A stretch of 64,000 bases of DNA from Chitinophaga sp. CF118 (GTDB lineage: Bacteria > Bacteroidota > Bacteroidia > Chitinophagales > Chitinophagaceae): assembly GCF_900112615.1 (NCBI RefSeq), contig NZ_FOMK01000003.1:806001-870000 (forward strand), read 5' to 3'. The position numbers and the translations under genes were made by a program. Positions 36,292 to 44,587 of this stretch are shown in pieces. The notes beneath the pieces are model-generated. The model was given only the letters and a program-made list of their open reading frames with translations, was not told where the DNA came from and made no database searches. Position 1 is the first letter of the stretch. Each line of letters begins with the position of its first letter.

Positions 36292-36897
36292 TTACCCAAC
36301 TATTTTACCGGCTGTTTTTACCGCACTTGGAGGAATACTACTACCATTATCCATCCATAGTTGAAAATTCATTCTATCGAAAAAATCAGATGGTGCAATC
36401 TCAAAATCTCTGATTTCTGCTTTCCGCTTCAGTACCTTAGGAACAATCTCATTCAGGAACCAGGAATTATGAGTAAAGAACAGGGAACGGATATTACCAG
36501 TAGTGCTGAGAGGAGATAAGAGAAGTTCAGATAACTCAATGTCTGCTTCATAACGTTTAGCAAACATTTTCAACAGTTCTTCATCTCCGGTTGAAGGTTC
36601 TATAGCACGGGCAAAGTCTGCAAGAGTAGGAATGAATCTGTTCCTGTAATCGGGTAAAATATGATCCTGTTCGCAGAGATCTTTCACGTTCACGAGTTTG
36701 TGATCGCTGTTAAGAATTGTTTGTCCAAAAACAGGTACTACCACCCGGCGAATGCCCCAAAGTGTATGTAGTATCCTGTGCCGGTTATCACTGCACAATT
36801 CTTTAGTGCAATCCATAAAATCATGAACAGGTAAATAATCATCAATGACTCCACCGCGCCGTTTAACGGAAATCTGAGAATGAACGTAAGCATTCAT
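36292..36897 (-). CDS. DUF6915-like protein
   Basis: 201 residues, no signal peptide. The N-terminal half follows a pattern I associate with DUF6915: MNAYVHSQISVKRRGG, YLPVHDFMDCTKELCSDNRHRILHTLWGI, FGQTILNSDHKLVNVKDLCEQDHI and then PTLADFARAI. These conserved His, Asp and Arg residues suggest a metal or catalytic site, but no activity is known to me. The C-terminal half (about 100-201) is not recognised. It is 5 nt downstream of the gene at 36903-37334, so the two form an operon. Confidence 0.6.
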   Translation of the reverse strand: MNAYVHSQISVKRRGGVIDDYLPVHDFMDCTKELCSDNRHRILHTLWGIRRVVVPVFGQTILNSDHKLVNVKDLCEQDHILPDYRNRFIPTLADFARAIEPSTGDEELLKMFAKRYEADIELSELLLSPLSTTGNIRSLFFTHNSWFLNEIVPKVLKRKAEIRDFEIAPSDFFDRMNFQLWMDNGSSIPPSAVKTAGKIVG

Positions 36898-36902
36898 AAG
36901 TA

Positions 36903-37334
36903 CTAAAATTGACTTATTTCTCCTTCATACTTATCCAGATCAAACTCTTCCATATTTACTTCCTCACCGTCTGCATATTCAATGATGTTATGGAAACTCA
37001 AATCCATCAGTGATAGTAATTCTACTGCTTGTGCTGAAGATATTTCCGGAGGGAGAAAAATGGAGTACCTACGCTCAATGTCAAGTTGAAATTCCTCTTT
37101 GTAGAAGATCTCTAACGACTTGTATACTTCGTGTTGTTTGGGATGATCAAGGAAAAACTCATTCAAATTAATCTCTCTGATATTCATCAGGGATTCAACG
37201 TCGGCATCTTCTTTGGCCTGACGTGCCTTTGCCAGAGAGTCTGTCAGGAGAACTATAGAACCTTTCTCATTTACTTTTTCAAATGAATCATCTGTATAGA
37301 AAAAACCAATCTTGTGTACTGCGTACTGAGGCAT
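36903..37334 (-). CDS. Hypothetical protein
   Basis: 143 residues, cytoplasmic and acidic, not recognised. It begins MPQYAVHKIGFFYTDDSFE, has an Ala/Lys-rich helix (DSLAKARQAKEDADVESLM) and an acidic end (YADGEEVNMEEFDLDKYEGE). It is the first gene of a two-gene operon with the DUF6915-like gene. A small acidic protein of this kind could be an immunity or antitoxin-like partner, but nothing in the sequence shows it. Confidence 0.5.
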   Translation of the reverse strand: MPQYAVHKIGFFYTDDSFEKVNEKGSIVLLTDSLAKARQAKEDADVESLMNIREINLNEFFLDHPKQHEVYKSLEIFYKEEFQLDIERRYSIFLPPEISSAQAVELLSLMDLSFHNIIEYADGEEVNMEEFDLDKYEGEISQF

Positions 37335-37440
37335 ATCAGGGATTTGTTAGCGAAAAATAAAGTTGCATATTATAAGAATATCAATACAAATGTAATAAAT
37401 TAATGATTTTAAATCACCCCCTCTCATGTCTATGATTCAT

Positions 37441-37941
37441 CTACTGATTTTCTTGTTCCAACTTATAATATTGAAGTTCTACGTAGTATGCGCCATCCTT
37501 ATATTTACGGGTGTATGTACCGGAAATATTCTTGTAAGCGGCACTGCCATCTGTAATTGGAAAATCATGATCAGGAGCAATTGTATCGCCAGGGGGGCGA
37601 CTTAATACACCGGTTGCAGAAATCGTCCCATCAGGAAACTTGAATACGGTAGTCGTCACACAATCGTATTGACCACTGGTAAAGTTAAGATACATGCTGG
37701 AAAATACATCCTGTGTGATAGTGGAGGTGCTGTCAGTTTTTCGATGGCAGTTAGCTAATGCCTGTTCAATGAAACCTTTGTATACACCGGAATCCGTCTG
37801 CTGATGATTAAATAAGGTATCGAATTGTAACTGGATATCTTTTTGCTGGTAGTTGAGCGAGATAATAGTCGGCTTTGCCTGCTTCAGCTGGCTGCTGGCT
37901 GAAAAGAGCAGCATTGTATAAATAATAAAGAGGCTTTTCAT
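37441..37941 (-). CDS. Hypothetical secreted protein
   Basis: 166 residues with a signal peptide (MKSLFIIYTMLLFSASSQLKQ, about 1-19). The mature part is predicted all-beta, with ISGTYTRKYKDGAYYVELQYYKLE at the C-terminus. No family is recognised. It is followed by no clear terminator and stands 106 bp before the two-gene operon on the same strand. Confidence 0.6.
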   Translation of the reverse strand: MKSLFIIYTMLLFSASSQLKQAKPTIISLNYQQKDIQLQFDTLFNHQQTDSGVYKGFIEQALANCHRKTDSTSTITQDVFSSMYLNFTSGQYDCVTTTVFKFPDGTISATGVLSRPPGDTIAPDHDFPITDGSAAYKNISGTYTRKYKDGAYYVELQYYKLEQENQ

Positions 37942-38324
37942 AGCAAGATGTGATATTTTTCTAAAGCTAAAATATAATATTTTTCAGTCCCCATTTTATC
38001 AATGAACCATGAAAACCGGTAAAGTAAATATCCAACTGCTATAAATGATAAGCAAGTAATTCAATCGTTACTTAAAATTTAGAACCGAAACATCTGACAA
38101 TCATCTTTCTATATAAATAGCGATTAAAAACCTTAGATTATATACAAATAATTTATAAATTCACACAATAATTCACTCTCAAAATAACTGACTTGGAAAT
38201 CTATACCATGAATACTACCTATTGCCATATATACCTGGCAATTACTTAGACCCGCAGCTTTCAGCTGAATCTCTCAAATAGTCTACCCTTAATCTTTTCA
38301 TAACCATTAAACCATTTTTTAATT
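37942..38324. other. Intergenic region upstream of the chitinase gene
   Basis: 383 bp, very AT-rich, between divergent genes. I see no coding frame, repeat or promoter that meets the -33/-7 spacing. Confidence 0.4.
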
Positions 38325-40724
38325 ATGCAAAAAACCAAATTGCTATTTCTTTTTGCCCTCATGATGTTATCGAGGGTAACTTTCGCCCAATTGTCGTGCT
38401 ACAATATTGTGGGGTATTATCCCTCCTGGGTAGCCGGTGGTAACTATTATATCAATACGCCATCGAAAATTGACTACAGCAAATACACCCATATTTGCTA
38501 TGCGTTTTCAATTCCTGATAATAACGGGAATATGGGTATTGATAATGCTTCTGTACTGACAGACCTCGTTACCAGGGCACACGCTAACAATGTTAAAGTG
38601 CTTTTGTCAATTGGTGGCTGGTTATCTTCATCACCGAGTAACACTCCTTTTGAAACTATTGCAAATAGTACCACTGCTATAAATCAGTTGGCAACTGTTT
38701 GTGGTAACCTTGTAACTCAATACAACCTGGATGGTATTGACCTGGATTGGGAGTATCCAACAACAAAAACCAAATGGAATAATCTGGCCACTGTTCTTGG
38801 TACTAAACTTCATGGTATGGGCAAACTGTTTACTGCAGCCGTATCAGAAAGTGCCAGTAATAACGGAGATCACTATGATAACGTTACTATGTTAGACCTG
38901 GTGAATATTATGTGTTATGGCGGTAATAACCTGGCCAGCAGTTCTATGTCTTACTGGACCTCACGTGGTGTGCCGCAAAGCAAAAGAATGCTGGGCGTAC
39001 CATTTTACAGTTCTGATAATACCACTGCTGAACATGTCTGGAAATCCAATCTCGCGAAAACTACAGCAGGTGGAATAATGATCTGGGATATCGCTACTGA
39101 ATATGGCGATATCAATTCCATTTACAACACTTTAGGATCTATTTGTAAAGGCGGTACTCCTGTTCCACAGAACCTGGCGACTAACAAACCTGTTACCGCT
39201 TCTTCTCTTGAACCAAATTCAACAACAAGCGTTGTGGCAGCCAATATCACAGACGGTAACTATTCCACACGCTGGTCTTCTGCTTTTGCAGATCCACAAT
39301 GGGTGTATGTAGATCTGGGAGCCAGTTATGATATCAATAGAGTAAAAATTACCTGGGAAGCGGCTTATGCAACTGCCTATGAGATTCAGGTATCAACAGA
39401 TGCTACTACCTGGACTTCGGTGAAATCTGTTACCGGTAATACTACACTCGTAAATGACAATACCGGATTAGTTGGTAATGGTCGTTATGTGAGAATTTAC
39501 GGTACTGCAAGAGCTACTACTTATGGGTATTCTATTTATGAACTGGAAGTGTATGGCGCAACATCCGTTTCACAAACACCTTACAGTGGTACAGCATCAG
39601 CTATCCCTGGGAAGATAGAAGCTGAAAACTATGATAATGGTGGTGAAGGAGTAGCTTACCATGATTTAACAAGCACCAACTTAGGAGGTCAATACCGTAC
39701 CACAGAAACTGTGGATCTGGGAACCGCCAATGAAGGTGGATATAATCTTGGTTACGTACAGGCAGGAGAGTGGGTTGAATATACTGTCAACATCACTACT
39801 GCGGGTGCTTATACGCTTCAATCCAGAGTAGCCGCCACAGCCGCAGGAAAATCATTCCATATTGAGCTTGATGGCCAGAACATTTCCGGCAACATCTCAG
39901 TTCCAAATACGGGCGACTGGCAAACATATACAACCGTTAGCGTTACAACTCCTTCTTTAACAACCGGTAAGAAAGTAATGCGCATCGTTGTAGATACTGC
40001 CGAATTTAACCTCAACTGGGTTAATTTTACTTTACAGACAAGTAATAGTAATATAGCGCTCAACAAAACCATTACTGCATCTTCAGTAGAGGAAGCCGGT
40101 TTTGAAGCTGCGAAAGCTTTTGACGGAAATGCTACTACAACACGCTGGTCTTCCGCTTATACGGATAATGAATGGATAGCTGTTGATCTTGGCACAGCTC
40201 AGAATATCTCAAGAGTTGTCCTGAAATGGGAAAATGCTTATGCTACATCATACCGCATTGAAACATCTACCGATAATGTAAACTGGACTGTACAGAAAAC
40301 AGTAACAGCAGGAGTTGGCGGCACAGAGGATCCTAGCTTCCCTGCTGTTAGCGCCCGTTATGTAAGGATGTATGGAGTAACAAGAGCAACTGTATATGGT
40401 TATTCAATCTGGGAATTTGAGGTGTATGCAGCACAACCGTCATCTGCGAAGCAGAATGCAATCGCGCTTAGTCCAGTGAAAACCAGTTTAAATGAAAGCC
40501 TGGTTTCAATAATTGTATCTCCGAATCCGGTGAAAGATGTACTGACTGTTAAATATAAAGGCACAACCTCTCAGTCTGTGTTAAGAATTTATAGTATGAC
40601 AGGCCAGCAGACATATTTCTCTAAGGTGAGCGGAAGTATGACTCAAATAGACGTTTCTAAATGGCCTAAAGGAATTTATATTATTTCATTAGGTGATGCC
40701 AGGAAGAAAATAGTGGTAGAATAA
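38325..40724 (+). CDS. GH18 chitinase with CBM32-CBM6-CBM32 modules and T9SS sorting domain
   Basis: 799 residues. A signal peptide (1-21, ending TFAQ) is followed by a compact GH18 barrel (about 24-275). It has YYPSWVAGGNYY, KVLLSIGGWLSSS and the catalytic DGIDLDWEYP (Asp139, Asp141, acid/base Glu143), plus MCYGGNN and GGIMIWDIATEYGD. Next come an F5/8 type C (CBM32-like) domain (about 285-425), a CBM6-like domain (about 430-565, starting GKIEAENYDNGGEGVAYHD), and a second F5/8 type C domain (about 570-708). The T9SS C-terminal domain has VSPNPVKDVLTVKY and WPKGIYIISLGD. It should be secreted and hydrolyse beta-1,4-GlcNAc polymers. No SusCD is adjacent, so it is an orphan secreted enzyme. 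Confidence 0.95.
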   Translation: MQKTKLLFLFALMMLSRVTFAQLSCYNIVGYYPSWVAGGNYYINTPSKIDYSKYTHICYAFSIPDNNGNMGIDNASVLTDLVTRAHANNVKVLLSIGGWLSSSPSNTPFETIANSTTAINQLATVCGNLVTQYNLDGIDLDWEYPTTKTKWNNLATVLGTKLHGMGKLFTAAVSESASNNGDHYDNVTMLDLVNIMCYGGNNLASSSMSYWTSRGVPQSKRMLGVPFYSSDNTTAEHVWKSNLAKTTAGGIMIWDIATEYGDINSIYNTLGSICKGGTPVPQNLATNKPVTASSLEPNSTTSVVAANITDGNYSTRWSSAFADPQWVYVDLGASYDINRVKITWEAAYATAYEIQVSTDATTWTSVKSVTGNTTLVNDNTGLVGNGRYVRIYGTARATTYGYSIYELEVYGATSVSQTPYSGTASAIPGKIEAENYDNGGEGVAYHDLTSTNLGGQYRTTETVDLGTANEGGYNLGYVQAGEWVEYTVNITTAGAYTLQSRVAATAAGKSFHIELDGQNISGNISVPNTGDWQTYTTVSVTTPSLTTGKKVMRIVVDTAEFNLNWVNFTLQTSNSNIALNKTITASSVEEAGFEAAKAFDGNATTTRWSSAYTDNEWIAVDLGTAQNISRVVLKWENAYATSYRIETSTDNVNWTVQKTVTAGVGGTEDPSFPAVSARYVRMYGVTRATVYGYSIWEFEVYAAQPSSAKQNAIALSPVKTSLNESLVSIIVSPNPVKDVLTVKYKGTTSQSVLRIYSMTGQQTYFSKVSGSMTQIDVSKWPKGIYIISLGDARKKIVVE

Positions 40725-40756
40725 AGATTATTTTTATCACTGATTTTAATATAATA

Positions 40757-40791
40757 AATGAGGTCGTATCAAAGCATGATACGACCTCATT
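40757..40791. terminator. Bidirectional terminator
   Basis: Perfect 14-bp stem AATGAGGTCGTATC / GATACGACCTCATT with a 7-nt loop, followed by TTTGTTTT. It is shared by the convergent chitinase and DinB-like genes. Confidence 0.92.
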
Positions 40792-40801
40792 TTGTTTTGA
40801 T

Positions 40802-41272
40802 CTATTTTCCATGCCGCAATAACTGTTTAATAATTACAATTTGCCCAAGATGATAGTGTACATGCTCTACACTACCTTGTAAATTTTTATAAGCGGTAGA
40901 ATAACCTGGCAAGATAGGGACTTCGAGTTTATCTTTATCAAAACCACGGATGGCAGTAGCCAACCCTTGCGCAGATGCAAGATTGTCGTCTTTAAGCTGT
41001 TGCCAGTCTTCCAGTGAATGCAACTGCGGTACATCGAAACCATTAACAGTAGATTCGGGAAAATCCTCACCATTTATTCTTCCTACCATCCTGCGATTCC
41101 AGTATGTTATGTGATGAAGAATTGCTGCGATCGTATTGGGGGAAGCATTAGTGATTGTTGTAGCTTCCTCCACTGTAACATCACTTAGTGCACCTGAAAG
41201 ATCGACTTCTGTCCAGTTATTTCCCATATGAACATCGATCAGGTGTTGAGCTATCAGAGCCGTAATTTCCAT
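40802..41272 (-). CDS. DinB-like protein
   Basis: 156 residues, a four-helix-bundle DinB/DUF1572-type protein. Three His positions match the metal site of the fold: the first near NTIAAILHHITYWNRRMVGRI and the last in GSVEHVHYHLGQIVIIKQLLR. Members include bacillithiol and mycothiol transferases, and many of unknown activity. It is monocistronic and shares the terminator at 40757. Its divergent upstream region holds the 11-nt repeat array at 41490. Confidence 0.75.
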   Translation of the reverse strand: MEITALIAQHLIDVHMGNNWTEVDLSGALSDVTVEEATTITNASPNTIAAILHHITYWNRRMVGRINGEDFPESTVNGFDVPQLHSLEDWQQLKDDNLASAQGLATAIRGFDKDKLEVPILPGYSTAYKNLQGSVEHVHYHLGQIVIIKQLLRHGK

Positions 41273-41489
41273 AATTAGAATATTTTAGGGGAATGGGGGT
41301 ATTTATGCCAAAAGTTATCTCAATTTACATACAATCGTGCATTTTAATTCAAAACTGTTTCGATCCCTGAAACGATATTAGAATACTACTAAATGTTGCT
41401 GATTTGCTATATTTTTAGAGCGTAAAATTGTAACTTCAGAAGAGTTATTGTAGTGCCTTCGGAGAGAGTTAATAGTGAGTCTATAGTTG

Positions 41490-41584
41490 GAACACACATA
41501 GAACGCACCTTGAACATACCTTGGACAATCTTTGAACACAAATAGCTGTTCAAGATATGTTCAAGGTGCGTTCATGGTGTGTTC
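41490..41584. repeat. Inverted array of 11-nt repeats
   Basis: GAAC or GGAC starts at 41490, 41501, 41512, 41523 and 41534, and the complement GTTC starts at 41548, 41559, 41570 and 41581, each exactly 11 nt apart. The arms 41490-41526 and 41548-41584 are complementary at 32 of 37 positions, with an 18-nt uninterrupted match. A second small hairpin, CGGAC-actg-GTCCG, follows at 41591-41604. It lies in the 403-bp gap between the divergent DinB-like gene and the deacetylase-like gene; otherwise the gap shows nothing. Confidence 0.9.
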
Positions 41585-41675
41585 TATATGCGGACACTGG
41601 TCCGATTTAAGGCGGATGGAGATTCAATAAACAATAAAAAAAAGTACAATAGTTTCAATTATATACAAAAGTAAA

Positions 41676-43361
41676 ATGAATAAAAATATAAGGTTATTGG
41701 TTTTTATGATGACTAGCGTGTCATTCATATACTTACTCTCTTCATTTGCTTACTATCCTCCCCAAAGACCCAAAGACGGTCCTAAAATTGTGAACATAGT
41801 GAACTTTATTCGTTTACTAGAGCCAAGAGATCCAAAAATTACTGAGGATGTACTATATCAGACTGTTGTAAAGCAGGTTGAGATAATGAAGAAATATAAT
41901 CTTCCAGGAACATTTTTATTGCAATATGATGCTTTAATAGATCCCCGATATCAGAAACTTTTAGCGGGGTTGCCCAAAGCATCATTTGAGATTGGCGGAT
42001 GGTGGGAAATACCACAGCCGTTGGTTGAAAAGGCTGGCCTTAAATGGCGTGGCCGTTACCCTTGGGACTGGAGAGCCAATATTGGATTTTCGACAGGTTA
42101 TACGCCTGAGGAACGGGAAAAACTGATTGATGTTTATATGGCAGACTTTAAAAAGATTTTTGGTTATTATCCTAAATCGATAGGGTCCTGGTTTATAGAC
42201 GCACACAGCTTGAATTACATGTATGAGAAATACCATATAGTGGTATCAAGTAATTGTAAGGATCAGTATGGAACAGATGGTTATACGTTATGGGGAGGAT
42301 ATTGGAACCAGGCATATTATCCGAGCAAAATAAACTCATATATGCCCGCGCAAAATGAGAAGAACCAAATACCTGTTCCCATTTTCAGAATGCTTGGAAG
42401 CGACCCTATCAGGCAATATGATAATGGATTGGGTACAAATAGGCAAGGGGTAGTTACCCTTGAACCGGTTTATGAATTTGGCGGGGGAGATGCCACCTGG
42501 GTCAACTGGTTCTTTAAAAGTTTTACTGACGATGAGTCATTGGGTTTCAATTATACTCAGGCAGGGCAGGAGAACTCCTTTACCTGGGATGCAATGGCTA
42601 AAGGATTTGAAATTCAGATGCCGCTAATAGCAAAACTAAGAACAGAAGGAAAACTCCGTGTTGAAACAATGGAGCAGTCGGGCCTCTGGTTCAAAAAAAA
42701 CTATAAGGTAACACCGTCTACTTCTTTTTCAGTCACTAAAGATCTGGAAGGGAGTACCCTTAAAACAATCTGGTTTAACAGCCGGTTTTACAGAATTAAT
42801 ATGCTGTGGGAAAATGGTAACCTGCGCATTCGCGACATTCATTTATTTAATGAAGATTATCCGGACGTTTATACTACCCAGGTGGCTACATCCAATGAAT
42901 GTACATTTTTCACCCTTCCTGTTGTGGACGGATATATATGGAGCAAGCCAGACCAGATTGCAGGATTGCGTTTGAAAGCATTAATAGACGGGAAGGAAGT
43001 TTTATTGCAAGGTAAAGATCCGAAGTTTACTCAGAATGGTGTAAGCTCTGTTCATATATCATGGCCGCTAACTTCGGTAAGTGGTACGCTGGAAATAGAT
43101 TTGAATGAGAATACCGTTAACATTAAATTGGTTAGTAATAAGCCTTGTAACTGGTATCTGGACCTGAATACAGCATCTGATGCCAAACTGCCATTTAACC
43201 AAATTGGCCTGAAACAAATTGATTGCAGCTTTGATGGGATGAATTATAAATTGCAAGCAATGAAAGGCTCATTTTCAAAACCGGCTAACGGAGCTGTATT
43301 TCGACTGATACCGCAAATGAATGTTATTTCTTTAAATCTTGCAGATATAAAGGGAGCTTAA
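41676..43361 (+). CDS. Polysaccharide-deacetylase-like protein (DUF3863/DUF3864 type)
   Basis: 561 residues with an N-terminal signal or anchor helix (about 8-25). The N-terminal domain (about 35-330) has deacetylase-like features: IVNIVNFIRLLEPRDP, EIMKKYNLPGTFLLQYDALID, FEIGGWWEIPQPLVEKAG and a GSWFIDAHSLNYM segment. The full NodB set of His residues is not obvious, so activity is uncertain. The C-terminal part (about 340-561) is a beta-rich domain. The two-domain form resembles the Bacteroides DUF3863/DUF3864 family as I recall it. It is monocistronic. Confidence 0.6.
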   Translation: MNKNIRLLVFMMTSVSFIYLLSSFAYYPPQRPKDGPKIVNIVNFIRLLEPRDPKITEDVLYQTVVKQVEIMKKYNLPGTFLLQYDALIDPRYQKLLAGLPKASFEIGGWWEIPQPLVEKAGLKWRGRYPWDWRANIGFSTGYTPEEREKLIDVYMADFKKIFGYYPKSIGSWFIDAHSLNYMYEKYHIVVSSNCKDQYGTDGYTLWGGYWNQAYYPSKINSYMPAQNEKNQIPVPIFRMLGSDPIRQYDNGLGTNRQGVVTLEPVYEFGGGDATWVNWFFKSFTDDESLGFNYTQAGQENSFTWDAMAKGFEIQMPLIAKLRTEGKLRVETMEQSGLWFKKNYKVTPSTSFSVTKDLEGSTLKTIWFNSRFYRINMLWENGNLRIRDIHLFNEDYPDVYTTQVATSNECTFFTLPVVDGYIWSKPDQIAGLRLKALIDGKEVLLQGKDPKFTQNGVSSVHISWPLTSVSGTLEIDLNENTVNIKLVSNKPCNWYLDLNTASDAKLPFNQIGLKQIDCSFDGMNYKLQAMKGSFSKPANGAVFRLIPQMNVISLNLADIKGA

Positions 43362-43440
43362 AGCAACAGGTTTTAGCTGAAAAGTTCATAAAAGTAGCTA
43401 TTACATATTAACAGGTTTTCATAGGTTCGTAATGGCAATT

Positions 43441-44556
43441 TTAAGCTGGAAGGGAAAAATAAAACGTGGCTCCTTTACCTGTTTCACCTTCCGCCCAAAC
43501 CCGGCCACTATGTTGTTCAATAATGCGTTTTACAATCGCTAATCCTATACCAATGCCTTCAAAGTCACCGGGTAAGTGTAAACGTTGGAATACTCCAAAG
43601 AGTTTATCTTTATAATCCATATCAAAACCGGCCCCATTATCTTTTACATAATAAGATATTTCTTTATCACCTACCTGGCAGCCAATCTCAATTATTGGTT
43701 CATCTTTTTTAGCAGAATATTTAATAGCGTTTGATATCAGGTTTATATATACCTGAGTTAGTAATTCTTTATTACCTTTAACAGGAAGTATTTCCCGGAT
43801 ATTCCAGGATATTTTTTTGGTTACTAATTCAGCCTTAAATTCTTCTATCGCTTTCATAACAAGTTCATTCATGTTAATACTGGATTTAGTTACGCCTTTT
43901 CTCCCAAGCCGCGAAAAATCCAGCAAACAATCAATAAGATTATTCATATTTAAGGCATTCTCCCAAATTTTATTGAGCATACGGTTTTCATCAACATTCA
44001 ATTTAGCACATGATTCTTTCATAAGAATCGCTGAATATCCGCTTATAGCCCGTAATGGGGTTCTTAGATCGTGGGATACTGAATAAGAAAAAGATTCCAG
44101 ATCTTTATTCAATAAATCCAGTTCTTTGTTTTTAATTTCAAGGTTTTTATTTAAATCGAATAAGGTGATTCCCTGTTTATGCTTATCAATGAAAAATTTA
44201 ACTTTGTTAATTAGCATCTCAGGCTGAAAAGGTTTTGTTATAAAGCTGAATGCGCCATTTTCATATCCTTTAAAGATATTCAGGTTGTCGGTATACACTG
44301 CAGAAATAAATATAAAAGGTAAATTTTTTGTTTTTTCTTCTTCGCGCAATATACCTGCCAGTTCATAACCATCCATTTTCGGCATTTGGATATCTAATAA
44401 GGCCAATGCAAAATCGTGGCGTAAGGTAGCTTTTAAAGCATCATTACCACTTGTTGCTTCAACAAGGTCAACATCCAGGTCTTTAAGAACGATTCTTAAA
44501 GCAAATAGATTTTCTGGTTTATCGTCTACTATTAATATTTTAGTTTTTGGATTCAT
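43441..44556 (-). CDS. Response regulator-histidine kinase (receiver at N-terminus)
   Basis: 371 residues. The receiver (about 5-120) has Asp11/Asp12, phosphoacceptor Asp55 in LLDIQMPKMDGYE and the KPF motif FITKPFQ. A linker coiled coil (about 125-155) leads to a HisKA domain with SVSHDLRTPLRAI (His162) and an HATPase with N box NLISNAIKYS, G1 DNGAGFD and G2 GIGIGLAIVKRI. There is no membrane segment. Such receiver-first kinases take phosphate from an upstream kinase. It is the last gene of the CheR-CheB-hybrid kinase operon, 31 nt after the hybrid kinase, and is probably its partner. Confidence 0.92.
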   Translation of the reverse strand: MNPKTKILIVDDKPENLFALRIVLKDLDVDLVEATSGNDALKATLRHDFALALLDIQMPKMDGYELAGILREEEKTKNLPFIFISAVYTDNLNIFKGYENGAFSFITKPFQPEMLINKVKFFIDKHKQGITLFDLNKNLEIKNKELDLLNKDLESFSYSVSHDLRTPLRAISGYSAILMKESCAKLNVDENRMLNKIWENALNMNNLIDCLLDFSRLGRKGVTKSSINMNELVMKAIEEFKAELVTKKISWNIREILPVKGNKELLTQVYINLISNAIKYSAKKDEPIIEIGCQVGDKEISYYVKDNGAGFDMDYKDKLFGVFQRLHLPGDFEGIGIGLAIVKRIIEQHSGRVWAEGETGKGATFYFSLPA

Positions 44557-44587
44557 AGTTAATGCATATACTATTGCATGGAATATT

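Noticed and set aside
41490..41584. CRISPR-like interpretation of the 11-nt repeats.
   Set aside because: Units are directly adjacent with no unique spacers, are only 11 nt long, and reverse direction in the middle. No cas genes are present.
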